This document shows positions 1 to 8,326 of a stretch of 64,000 nt of DNA, in pieces; within the stretch, counting starts at the first letter, position 1; each line of letters opens with the position of its first letter. This DNA comes from an uncultured bacterium. GTDB taxonomy: Bacteria; Vulcanimicrobiota; Xenobia; Xenobiales; Xenobiaceae. The stretch is taken from the NCBI GenBank assembly GCA_934621605.1, contig CAKTUZ010000001.1, positions 1-64,000 of the forward strand, given 5' to 3'. A program made the position numbers and the translations under genes. The notes under the pieces were generated by a model. It saw nothing but the letters and a program-made list of their open reading frames with translations. It searched no databases and was not told the DNA's origin.

Positions 1-79
1 ACTTAAATATCAAACTTCTTAAATAGGAGCGTTAGCTCCTTAGAAGCCCATCACCTTTAGGTGATGGGTAGTTCACTTA
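1..79 (+). mobile_element. TnpB-type (IS200/IS605) right-end relic
   Basis: Two hairpins sit in tandem: GGAGC-gtta-GCTCC (27-40) and CCCATCACC-ttta-GGTGATGGG (47-68), followed by GTTCACTTAC. The reading frame ending at the TAG at 58-60 gives SVSSLEAHHL, which resembles the C-terminal tail of TnpB proteins. The same arrangement, GAAG plus stem-loop plus a GTTCAC-like end, recurs near 51740 and 58750 on the minus strand. I read this as the 3' end of a TnpB element whose body lies outside the window or is lost; an in-frame TAA at 4-6 argues for decay. The family call is by motif resemblance only. Confidence 0.5.
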
Positions 80-110
80 CATTTACAGCATTTTTTTTGC
101 GTAAACAAGA

Positions 111-170
111 CAAAAAAAAAATTGCCGCCACTTTCGAGCTTCCCGACTGAATACTCAAAAGGGGCGGCAA
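111..170 (-). terminator. Intrinsic terminator of the alkD-like operon
   Basis: On the minus strand, TTGCCGCC pairs with GGCGGCAA and an inner CTTTTGAG/CTCGAAAG extends the stem. A run of nine or ten T follows. It lies directly after the stop of the gene at 185-922. Confidence 0.8.
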
Positions 171-184
171 TTACATAAAAGCAT

Positions 185-922
185 TTACTTTTGCATATAA
201 TAGGCCCGTTTTTCTGCGGACATACGTTCGATAGCGTAACGCAACGTTGTGCGCGGCAAGTAAAATTTATATTTTTCTAAGAATTGTTCCAAAACGGCAA
301 GATCGCGCTTACCTACTTCACGCAACATCCAACCGCAAGCTTTATGCATCAAATCTTCTTTGTCGCTCATATGTTGGCAGCAAAGGCGCAAAATATCCTC
401 ATACTGACCTTGCTTAATAAAAGTATGCGTCGCTACAATAGCTATACGTCGTTCCCACATAATCGGAGAAGCGCTAAGTTTATCCAAAAGACCTCTGTCC
501 CTATCTAATAACCAAATTCCCAATAAAGAAGCCGATAAATCTACCAAATCCCAATTATTTATAAATCCAGTGTTTTCTAAGTAGAGATCAATAATCTCTT
601 TTTGTTTGGCAACATTAAATGAAGAACGGCGATAAGCTTTTTCAAAAAGCTTTTTCCAAACAAGCAATCCGGCCAAACGCACTTCATGTATATCATCTTG
701 TACCAATGCCACAGCTTCTGTAGCCTCAAAGGACGATCTCTTTACAAAAGTGCGTATATTCGGAACTCTAATTCCCCAGAAAATATCCCCATAACCGTAT
801 TGCCCTGGCTTAGTCTTAAAAAATCGCTGCAAATGCTCAGCCAATTTTTCGTCTCTGATACTGCTTAATGCTTTCCTAAGTGCAGTTGCGCTCCCAATAC
901 TCTCTTCTGATTTTTTTAGCAT
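185..922 (-). CDS. AlkD-like DNA alkylation repair enzyme
   Basis: This 245-residue all-helical protein matches the DNA alkylation repair (AlkD/AlkC, HEAT-like repeat) family, monofunctional glycosylases that excise N3- and N7-alkylpurines without base flipping. Visible hallmarks are NNWDLVD, which supplies the Trp and Asp spaced four apart as in AlkD W109/D113, a later WERRIA arginine pair equivalent to R148, and the family signature GWMLREVGKRD followed by RTTLRYAIER. Length fits the family. It starts 18 bp after the stop of the small membrane protein gene, so the two are probably cotranscribed, and it ends at a strong terminator. The Shine-Dalgarno is weak, so translational coupling is possible. 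The product is cytoplasmic. Confidence 0.9.
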   Translation of the reverse strand: MLKKSEESIGSATALRKALSSIRDEKLAEHLQRFFKTKPGQYGYGDIFWGIRVPNIRTFVKRSSFEATEAVALVQDDIHEVRLAGLLVWKKLFEKAYRRSSFNVAKQKEIIDLYLENTGFINNWDLVDLSASLLGIWLLDRDRGLLDKLSASPIMWERRIAIVATHTFIKQGQYEDILRLCCQHMSDKEDLMHKACGWMLREVGKRDLAVLEQFLEKYKFYLPRTTLRYAIERMSAEKRAYYMQK

Positions 923-940
923 AATTTCACTTTAAAGACG

Positions 941-1399
941 TTAATCAGCCTCTTCCTTTTTTTCTTTAAGCCGCCTGCTGTCAAGCATGGCGTCCAAAGC
1001 AGACCACAAATAACAAACAAATGATAAAGCACTCCAAGATACGGCTGCGCTAAAGTTAGCATTCAGCCCCCATAAACCAAGTGCACGATTGCGCATTTCT
1101 GCCCCTTCACGCAATTCTGGAACAAGAAAATCTAAAGCACCGTTTATTAGGTAATACAGAGCTAATCCCATAAGGATTGTAAAAATCAAACCGAAAATAA
1201 CACCTTTACCGGCGCGACGATTCATAATTTGACCTGCACCGGGATAAATAAATAAAGAAAAACTGACAGCTAACCAAGGGGAAACATTTTTATCTGTTTT
1301 AGTCAAAAGACTGGCAATATCAGCCTTAGGCGTCTCCTCCGTTATGCCAGAAGAGTTATTGCCGGTTGGATTGACTTGCTTACCGGATTCTGCAGTCAA
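941..1399 (-). CDS. Small multi-pass membrane protein, unknown function
   Basis: A 152-residue protein with a polar N-terminal tail (about 1-38) and roughly three hydrophobic segments (about 40-58, 68-88, 115-135), ending in a charged Lys/Glu tail. The segment PGAGQIMNRRAGKG resembles the PG.GQ...G..KG turn of small DUF5683/TM2-like membrane proteins, but I do not recognise a specific family. The start is TTG at 1397-1399 with GGCGGAG about 11 bp upstream; no better ATG exists in the frame. It precedes the alkD-like gene in an apparent two-gene operon. A terminator-like hairpin lies in its leader. Function is unknown. Confidence 0.65.
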   Translation of the reverse strand: MTAESGKQVNPTGNNSSGITEETPKADIASLLTKTDKNVSPWLAVSFSLFIYPGAGQIMNRRAGKGVIFGLIFTILMGLALYYLINGALDFLVPELREGAEMRNRALGLWGLNANFSAAVSWSALSFVCYLWSALDAMLDSRRLKEKKEEAD

Positions 1400-1445
1400 G
1401 GAAATAACAACTCCGCCTAAAAAAATCAGTGTTCTTTACTAAAAA

Positions 1446-1505
1446 AATTCAGCGGCGCCATCGCTCTTCCTCTGCTCTGTTGGCAAATCGCCGCTCAATT
1501 TTTGC
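1446..1505 (-). terminator. Terminator-like hairpin in a divergent intergenic region
   Basis: AATTGAGCGGCG pairs with CGCCGCTGAATT on the minus strand and is followed by seven T. It lies about 50 bp upstream of the TTG start of the gene ending at 941, with no upstream minus-strand gene to terminate. It is therefore either a leader attenuator or the end of a short unannotated RNA. The plus strand has only five T after the stem, so minus is the better direction. The neighbouring gene at 1624 is divergent. Confidence 0.55.
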
Positions 1506-1623
1506 TTAAATCATTATTAAGTTAAAAACAAAAAGGCCAAAATACATTGAACCCTGAAACATACGCCACCAACAATCTGATACAGATGTTTATCTACTTG
1601 CGAAAAAGAATTAGGAGCTGAGC

Positions 1624-2523
1624 GTGAAAATAAAATTAGGCAGACTCCAGCTAATAACTTTAATGCTGGCTTTAAATTTAGTAGTTCTCTTAGGAATGGC
1701 CCCTTGTCAATCTTTGGCTGAAACAGACGAGGAGTGCGAACTGTCTATCATATTCAAAGAACCTGAACAGAAGCTGCCTCCAGGCCTAATGGATAAACTA
1801 AAAGATACAGCCAAAGCTGTCGACGGCTTCAATAAAAATTTTAAGCTTAAAAGACCGGCCAAGGTTATCTTTTTAAGCATGAACAGCCAATACGGCATCC
1901 ATTGTGATTTAGAAACTGCTAAAATCTATATCCCTTACGACGATTTACTGATAAGTTACAATAACCTCTGTACTATGGAAGATAAGCTCAATAAAGCTAC
2001 CAAAAAGGAAATTGCTCAAACAGTCGGACAATCGGCCAATGTTTCCATGATGCACGAAGTGGCCCACTTACTTATAAATGATTATGATCTGGCCGTACCC
2101 GGTAATGAGGAAGACGCTTGCGACAATATGGCTGCCTACTTATTGGCCTATTGCTTAGATGACGGCGGCGCCAACGAATACTGTGCCGATACGCTGCGTT
2201 CTTGGTTTGAGATATTTTTGGCCTCAGCTATAGTTGAGCAAGGAGATATGGGCACTTTAGATGAGCTGATCAATAATCGAGAATCTTTCTCTCAATTTGT
2301 TTCCAATCAACACACTTACGATCTGAAGAGAGCTTACAATGCTTATCTAACCTCTTTAACGGTTATGTTTATGAATTTAGATGGTGAGGATATTGAAAAG
2401 ATTCTTAAGGATCTGGCCAGCGATGATACTTTAATAAATCCAGAAGATGATTATGAAGGAATCGTAGCTAATTTGCGTTCTTTTGCTGCTTGGGATAAAC
2501 TTTGCCAGGAATTTGCCCGTTAA
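1624..2523 (+). CDS. Secreted DUF4344-type putative metallopeptidase
   Basis: The 299-residue product begins with a signal peptide (positive MKIKLGR, hydrophobic core about 9-26, likely cleavage after QSLA). The core carries MMHEVAHLLI, an HExxH-type zinc site (HEVAH), followed by PGNEEDACDNMAAY, where the downstream E/D residues match the third-ligand region of the DUF4344 putative metallopeptidase family. Start is GTG at 1624 with AGGAG about 8 bp upstream. It is monocistronic: a divergent gene lies on the left and a terminator on the right. Predicted site is periplasm or outside; substrate is unknown. The family call rests on this motif pair. Confidence 0.8.
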   Translation: MKIKLGRLQLITLMLALNLVVLLGMAPCQSLAETDEECELSIIFKEPEQKLPPGLMDKLKDTAKAVDGFNKNFKLKRPAKVIFLSMNSQYGIHCDLETAKIYIPYDDLLISYNNLCTMEDKLNKATKKEIAQTVGQSANVSMMHEVAHLLINDYDLAVPGNEEDACDNMAAYLLAYCLDDGGANEYCADTLRSWFEIFLASAIVEQGDMGTLDELINNRESFSQFVSNQHTYDLKRAYNAYLTSLTVMFMNLDGEDIEKILKDLASDDTLINPEDDYEGIVANLRSFAAWDKLCQEFAR

Positions 2524-2548
2524 GCCTTTTAAATAGATTCCTTAAACG

Positions 2549-2586
2549 AGAGAGCCTTTCCGATAACAGCCGGAAAGGCTCTCTTC
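2549..2586 (+). terminator. Terminator between convergent genes
   Basis: A 14-bp stem, AGAGAGCCTTTCCG (2549-2562) with CGGAAAGGCTCTCT (2571-2584), is followed by a short T-rich tail. It ends the metallopeptidase transcript and probably also the convergent efflux operon. Confidence 0.8.
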
Positions 2587-2608
2587 TTATATCTAGTAAA
2601 CTATCGAA

Positions 2609-3196
2609 TTAAGCTTGAATGCCAGTTAAAAAGACATCAACCAACTTATCGATATCCAAATCGTAGCTCTGTCCGCCTAAATTGGCCATTACTATAATAT
2701 GACGCAAAGATTTAGCTACCAAACAGGGGTCGATATTCTTCATCTCACCGGACTGAATCTTTTTTTCAAAAAAAGCCACCATACCGCCGCGATCTGATTT
2801 TTCAAACTCTTTGAGCACATCATTTACCGAAGGGAAAATAGCCGCCGCTCTAAAGACAATCCAAAGTAAATCACGATTCTTGCCAACAAACTCTTTAAAG
2901 TTGGAAAGAATATACTTGAGGCCCTCGCCCAGAGGAAGTTCACAATATTCACTGTCATTCTCGCAAACGCATTTTTGCTCACGGAAGCGACGAATTACAC
3001 TAATTAGCAAATCCTCTTTAGAGCTATAGTAATGGTAGAGTAATCCGGGAGAGACTCCGGCCGCCTCGGCTATATCCTTAGTGGTAGTACCCTCTAAACC
3101 GTATTTGGCAAAAAGATGGGTGGCAATATCTAAAAGCTGCTCACGACGGCGATTATATCTGTCACTGCCGACTTCTTGTTCTGACACTTGATTCAT
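2609..3196 (-). CDS. TetR-family repressor of the efflux operon
   Basis: A 195-residue TetR/AcrR-type regulator. The N-terminal helix-turn-helix reads TTKDIAEAAGVSPGLLYHYY at about residues 38-57, followed by the usual SSKEDLL. The C-terminal half (about 80-195) is the variable ligand and dimer domain. Its ATG overlaps the TGA of the tolC-like gene (ATGA), so it is the last gene of the efflux operon and translationally coupled. That position, with two operator-like repeats at the operon promoter, suggests autoregulation of the pump by an inducer that the pump exports. The ligand cannot be deduced. Confidence 0.92.
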   Translation of the reverse strand: MNQVSEQEVGSDRYNRRREQLLDIATHLFAKYGLEGTTTKDIAEAAGVSPGLLYHYYSSKEDLLISVIRRFREQKCVCENDSEYCELPLGEGLKYILSNFKEFVGKNRDLLWIVFRAAAIFPSVNDVLKEFEKSDRGGMVAFFEKKIQSGEMKNIDPCLVAKSLRHIIVMANLGGQSYDLDIDKLVDVFLTGIQA

Positions 3197-5073
3197 TGGG
3201 AAACTTTCTCCTTTGTAGAAGCTTGAGCCTCAGATTTCGGCAAGCGTTCTACAATAGTTTGCGATTTAATTTGCTCGCTGAGCTTCTTTAAAGAGGGCTC
3301 GGAAGCAGCAGGTTCTCGGTAAGTGGCTGGAATCTTGTCATCCTTAACAGGATCAATTAACTTTACGGCCTCATTGCGCAACTCTTCAGCAGAAACGTAC
3401 CAAGCCTCTAAATCAGCTTTAAGATCCGACTCATCCAAGGGGCCAACCACTTCAAAAGGATAAGCCCCGGAGGTAGCCAACATCCAATCTACGTTAGCAC
3501 CCAAATAGCTGTATTTGGCAGTAGCCAAACTGCGCTTGGCAGCGACTAAAGCAGACTGGCTCTCTAAAAGTTCAGTAGGCGTAGAGAGACCGGCGCCATA
3601 ACGAACTTCGGCAACACGATAAGCCTCTTCGGCCTGTTCCAAACCGACACGAGCTTGTACAATGCGTTCCCAACGGCTGTTTAAATTGTAATAACACTGT
3701 TCTACATCTAAACGCACACCGCGACGCACATTTTCCAAGTTAGCCTCGAGCTGTTCGACAGCTGCTTGTAATTGCTTAGTTTGAGCAGACTCTACTCCGC
3801 CATCGTAAATAGGCACGGAAAGTACCAAGCTAGTCACCCACATGGTACTATGAGACATAGCAGTAGCGCGGGTGTTGGAAACTGTACTTTGCAAAGCTAA
3901 AGACGGATTTCTGTTGTTGCGAGAAAGTTCCAAGCGAGCTTCAGCAGCTTCTTTAGCCCATTGAGTAGCCTTCACTTCAGGGCGACGCTCCAATGCTCCC
4001 AAAACAGACTCTTCCAAGTCATAAGTAGAAACTACATTGTCAGGAATTTTTTCCCAAGTAAAAGGAGCCACATTAAACTCAGTACCAATGGGGAGTCCCA
4101 TATCACTGCATAGAGCGGCTTTAGTCAAACGCAAAGCATTTTTGGCTTCAATTAAAGTAAGTTCAGCCGATGTAGCAGCCGAGCGTACGCTCAAGACGTC
4201 GAACTTAGCTGCCGTTCCACCCTTATACAAATCTTCGGCTTGACGCAAGGAAGACTTTTGAGCCTCTAATTGCTGAGCAGCAATAACTACGCTCTCCTGA
4301 GCCAAAAGCACATTCAAGTATTTATTAGCTGTGGTTGCCAACTGAGCTTCCAAAGCTTGGCGATATTGCTCCAAAGCGCTGTATTCAGCCATTTGGGAAG
4401 CCAATACCGAATAATGCAAACGACCAAAAGTTGAAATTACCTGCTTGATAGCCAAACTGGCGTTATAGTTATGCTGAAATCCGACGGAAATTTTTTCTCC
4501 CCCCATATCGGCAGACAACTCAGGTACCGTAAAGGTATAACCAGCGCTCAAGTTTACGGTAGGATTACCGGCAGTATAAGCTTCTTCGGTTGCTCCTTTA
4601 GCTTGACGATAAGCAGCTCTGGCTGAATCGAGTGCAGGCGAATTTTTCATCGCCATACGCATAGCCTCACGCAGAGTATATCGAGGAGCGCCTTCGATAT
4701 CAGCTACTTCCTGAGGCAAGATGGTGCCTGCAGAAGTATTGACAGAAGCGGTGGCAGCCTGGGAAGGTTGTGGAGCAGCCTGGGGCTGATAAGCTTTAGT
4801 TGCAGGCGCAGCGGAAGTAGGTGCAGCGGCTGGAATGGCCTCTTTATGAGCGTCATTTGCTGTTTTGGCTTTGGTAGAAGCTTTGGCAGCAGGCACAGCC
4901 TTAGCCTTAGTAGTTACTGCTGACGAAGCTTGGGGAGTGGCAGAGGCCCCCCCCTCCCCGGCCGGATTAGACCAGGCGCTCTGGCTGCCTCCGACTAAAG
5001 CCAAGCCTAAAGACAAGACAATAACCGACATACGCCAGCGGCTGGGCCAGCCTGCGAATCTAGTGCAATTCAT
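3193..5073 (-). CDS. TolC-like outer-membrane efflux protein
   Basis: A 626-residue outer-membrane factor, the exit duct of a tripartite pump. A signal peptide spans about 1-35 and is followed by a long Ala/Pro/Lys/Thr-rich low-complexity segment (about 36-118) that ordinary TolC proteins lack. Two outer-membrane efflux repeats follow (about 130-330 and 345-540), with typical text such as YTLREAMRMAMKNSPAL and ELLESQSALVAAKRSLATAKYSYL. The C-terminal 70 residues are polar. The start codon is 3 bp from the RND stop. Near codon 40 the coding strand carries a run of eight G, a possible slippage site. Confidence 0.92.
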   Translation of the reverse strand: MNCTRFAGWPSRWRMSVIVLSLGLALVGGSQSAWSNPAGEGGASATPQASSAVTTKAKAVPAAKASTKAKTANDAHKEAIPAAAPTSAAPATKAYQPQAAPQPSQAATASVNTSAGTILPQEVADIEGAPRYTLREAMRMAMKNSPALDSARAAYRQAKGATEEAYTAGNPTVNLSAGYTFTVPELSADMGGEKISVGFQHNYNASLAIKQVISTFGRLHYSVLASQMAEYSALEQYRQALEAQLATTANKYLNVLLAQESVVIAAQQLEAQKSSLRQAEDLYKGGTAAKFDVLSVRSAATSAELTLIEAKNALRLTKAALCSDMGLPIGTEFNVAPFTWEKIPDNVVSTYDLEESVLGALERRPEVKATQWAKEAAEARLELSRNNRNPSLALQSTVSNTRATAMSHSTMWVTSLVLSVPIYDGGVESAQTKQLQAAVEQLEANLENVRRGVRLDVEQCYYNLNSRWERIVQARVGLEQAEEAYRVAEVRYGAGLSTPTELLESQSALVAAKRSLATAKYSYLGANVDWMLATSGAYPFEVVGPLDESDLKADLEAWYVSAEELRNEAVKLIDPVKDDKIPATYREPAASEPSLKKLSEQIKSQTIVERLPKSEAQASTKEKVSQ

Positions 5074-5075
5074 GA

Positions 5076-8000
5076 TTAGCGAGCCTCCTTGTCGTTAGAA
5101 TCGGCGATCACTTTGCCATGTCGAATATCTTCAACACCTTTGCCGGGCACATCAGGCTTGCTTAAATCCACACCAGACTTTTTACTAGAAGAGGACGCAT
5201 TGCCAGAAGTACCGTTAGAGTTACTGTCATCTTCGAACTTGAAGCCCATCTTACGCAAAATGCCGGTAATTCTAGCCATAGTACCATCAAAGGTAATATA
5301 AGCGGTCGGCACTACAAAGAGCGTCAAGAAGGTGGAGGTGAGCAAACCACCGATAACGGCTACACCCATAGCGGAACGAACTTCGCCACCTTCGGACAGC
5401 CCCAAAGCCACAGGCAAAACGCCGATAATGGAGGAAGCGGCAGTCATGAGAATAGGACGCAAACGCAGAGGGCCGGCTTTAAGCATGGCATAGTGCGGGT
5501 CGAGCCCTTCTTCTTCACGCAGTTGATTGGCAAATTCTACCAGCAAAATACCGTTACGGGTAACGATACCTACCAACATGATGATACCAATCAAAGCAAA
5601 AATACTTAAGTTCTCATGGCAAAGGAAGAGAGCCAAGAATACACCGACCAAGGCTAGAGGCAAGGTCATCATAATAGTGAAGGGGTGGATAAAAGATTCA
5701 AACTGAGCGGCTAGCACTAAATATACAATTACAATAGAACTCATAAGAGCAAACATCATGTATTGCATAGACTCTTTCTGATTTTGAGTCATACCAGTAG
5801 CGGTAATTTTGTAGCCGGGATAGTTTTGTAAGACCTGACCAACCTCTTTTTCGAACCATTCGGAAGCTTGACCGGTGGTAATAGAATTGGCAACTACGTT
5901 ACAAGTAATAGTTACGGAACGCATACGGTCGTAACGGCTGATACAATTGGGGCCTAAGCCTTCAACAACATTAGCTACGCTACGCATATAAACGTTTTTA
6001 CCAGAAGGCGTACGCAAAAGGATCTTACGGATAGACTCAGCATCTTCGCGGAAAGAATCTTCAGCTTTAACACGGACGTCATAACGTTTACTGCCGATCT
6101 TAAACTTGGCGGCATCGACGCCGCCCATCATAGTTTGTAAAGCAGTAGTAATATCTTTAGTAGTTAAGCCTACATCAGCAGCACTGTCACGTTTGGGGAA
6201 AACGGAAACTTGAGGCTGAATAAGCTCCAAGTCGTCGTCTATATCGCAGAGATTTTCATTCTTCTGCATCAAACGAGTAATCTTGCCGGTAATTTCTTCC
6301 AAGGTGTCGAGATCGGCGCCCTGTAAAGCATATTGTAAGTCATATTGAGTAGAACCACCGCCCATAGTAGGAATGTGAGCGGGAATAGCGGTAACGCCAG
6401 CCAACTTTTCAAACTCAACACGCATTTCATCCATAATTTGCTGCTGAGATTTTTCACGTTCTTTACGAGGCTTAAGCTTCACAATAATAGTGGCTTTATT
6501 AACCTGACCGGTTCGGGTATCACCGATAGTTTCCATAGTTTTAATAACTTCAGGATACTTTCTGGCGATAGTTGTAATAGCTTTGCAACGTTCGTCGGTT
6601 AAAGACAAGGAAGTACCGATAGGGGTTTTCACACTGACAATAAAGGCGCTGCGGTCGGCGTTAGGAGAAAATTCTTCGCCTACGAAACCAGCTAAGAAAA
6701 GGCCGAAAACAAAACAAGCAAAAGCTACAACAATGGTCATCACGCGAGTAAAGCGATTGCGCAAAACTACAGTGAGCCAAGCTCTGTAAGTATGATCCAT
6801 CCAACTGAGGAAAGAGCCGACGGCATTGGTAAGGAAGTTGTTGTGATTTTCTGGCTTTAACCAACGGCCGCAAAGCATTGGTGTTAGTGTTACAGATACG
6901 CAGTAAGAAAGGGTAATAGCGATACCTACACTGATACCAAATTGATAGAAAACTCGACCGATAATACCGCCCATAAAGGCTACAGGCAAGAAGATAGCCG
7001 CAATAGTCATAGTAGCAGCCAATACAGCAAAAGCTACTTCGCCGGTACCTTTACTGGCGGCATCTTTACCATCGGCGGAGCCCTCTTCCATCATGCGGAA
7101 GATATTCTCCAAAACTACAATCGTGTCGTCGATTACCAGACCTACAGCTAGTGACATAGCCAACATCGTGATCTGGTTGATGGTAAAGTCCATGAAGTAC
7201 ATGAACCCAAAAGCGCCCAAAAGTGAAGTAGGAATAGAGATCAAGCTGATAATGGTCATCTTGATGTGGCGCAAGAAGAGATAAATAACGATAGCTGTAA
7301 AGAGACCGCCCAAGAGCAAGTCATCGCCTACACCTTGTACGGAATCTTTAATAAAGGTTGAAGTATCGTAAGAAACGTCTAACCTGACACTGCCGGGCAA
7401 AAGTTCGCGCAATTCTGGCAATTTATTGCGAACAGCCTGGGCAATACCTACAGTATTGGAACCAGTTTGCTTAACAACTGCTAGTGTTACGCAAGCTTGA
7501 CCATTTTCGCGTGAGTAACTGCGAATATCGTCCTCACCATCTTCCACGCGAGCAATATCCTTTAAGCGCACAGGAGAGCCGTTACGCCAAGCCAGAGTCA
7601 TGGTTTCGAGCTCTTCAACGCTAGTATATTCGCCTTCCATTTTGATGGTAGACTCACGTTTTTCAGTCTCTAAGCGACCACCAGGCAATTCTACATGCCA
7701 AGAGCCCAAAGCGCCGAGCACTTCCGCAGGAGCAATGCTGTACTTTTCCATTTTTCCAGCATCAAGCCAAATACGAATATTGCGCTCGCGGAAGCCGTAA
7801 AGTTCTACACTACCTACACCGCTGATATTCTGAATCTGGTCTTGCAATACGTCATCAGCCAACTGAGAAAGACGTTGATAAGGAATATCACCGGCCAAAG
7901 TAAGGTAAATAATAGGTGAAGAATCGGGGTCTATCTTCTGCACCAAAGGCTTATCAATAGAGGTAGGCAAGTCTTGTTCGGCTTTGGATACCTTATCACG

Positions 8001-8324
8001 CACTTCCTGAGTAGCTACATCGATATTGCGATCAAGTTCGAACTCGATAACGACGGCCGAGTAACCTTCGTAAGAAGTACTTTTGATACTTTTGATACCT
8101 TCAATAGTACCGACTTGTTCTTCAATAATGTTGGTAACGTCTTGATCGATAACCTCAGGATCGGCACCGACATAAGTGGTAGTAACACTAACTACCGGAA
8201 TATCGAAGTCGGGCATTAAGTCTACACCCATACGGTTGTAGCCCATGAGACCGACCATAATTAGTGATAAAACCAGCACTGTCGTAAAGACAGGCCTCTT
8301 AATACAAAAATCCCAAATACTCAA
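5076..8324 (-). CDS. RND (AcrB/HAE1-type) efflux pump, inner-membrane subunit
   Basis: A 1082-residue proton-driven RND transporter of the AcrB type, normally trimeric. The first transmembrane helix follows the standard start (MSIWDFCIKRPVFTTVL), and PVAFMGG, GLVIDDTIVVLENIF (the TM4 Asp-Asp proton relay) and LVGIVTRNGILLVEF (TM10) are present. AcrB Lys940 is replaced by Arg in TM10, keeping the charge. Two large periplasmic loops, about 35-330 and 560-860, form the porter and docking domains. The cytoplasmic tail of about 60 residues is Ser/Asn-rich. The gene is flanked by adaptor and TolC genes at 2-3 bp spacing, so the three form one pump. Substrate range is unknown. Confidence 0.95.
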   Translation of the reverse strand: MSIWDFCIKRPVFTTVLVLSLIMVGLMGYNRMGVDLMPDFDIPVVSVTTTYVGADPEVIDQDVTNIIEEQVGTIEGIKSIKSTSYEGYSAVVIEFELDRNIDVATQEVRDKVSKAEQDLPTSIDKPLVQKIDPDSSPIIYLTLAGDIPYQRLSQLADDVLQDQIQNISGVGSVELYGFRERNIRIWLDAGKMEKYSIAPAEVLGALGSWHVELPGGRLETEKRESTIKMEGEYTSVEELETMTLAWRNGSPVRLKDIARVEDGEDDIRSYSRENGQACVTLAVVKQTGSNTVGIAQAVRNKLPELRELLPGSVRLDVSYDTSTFIKDSVQGVGDDLLLGGLFTAIVIYLFLRHIKMTIISLISIPTSLLGAFGFMYFMDFTINQITMLAMSLAVGLVIDDTIVVLENIFRMMEEGSADGKDAASKGTGEVAFAVLAATMTIAAIFLPVAFMGGIIGRVFYQFGISVGIAITLSYCVSVTLTPMLCGRWLKPENHNNFLTNAVGSFLSWMDHTYRAWLTVVLRNRFTRVMTIVVAFACFVFGLFLAGFVGEEFSPNADRSAFIVSVKTPIGTSLSLTDERCKAITTIARKYPEVIKTMETIGDTRTGQVNKATIIVKLKPRKEREKSQQQIMDEMRVEFEKLAGVTAIPAHIPTMGGGSTQYDLQYALQGADLDTLEEITGKITRLMQKNENLCDIDDDLELIQPQVSVFPKRDSAADVGLTTKDITTALQTMMGGVDAAKFKIGSKRYDVRVKAEDSFREDAESIRKILLRTPSGKNVYMRSVANVVEGLGPNCISRYDRMRSVTITCNVVANSITTGQASEWFEKEVGQVLQNYPGYKITATGMTQNQKESMQYMMFALMSSIVIVYLVLAAQFESFIHPFTIMMTLPLALVGVFLALFLCHENLSIFALIGIIMLVGIVTRNGILLVEFANQLREEEGLDPHYAMLKAGPLRLRPILMTAASSIIGVLPVALGLSEGGEVRSAMGVAVIGGLLTSTFLTLFVVPTAYITFDGTMARITGILRKMGFKFEDDSNSNGTSGNASSSSKKSGVDLSKPDVPGKGVEDIRHGKVIADSNDKEAR

Positions 8325-8326
8325 GG

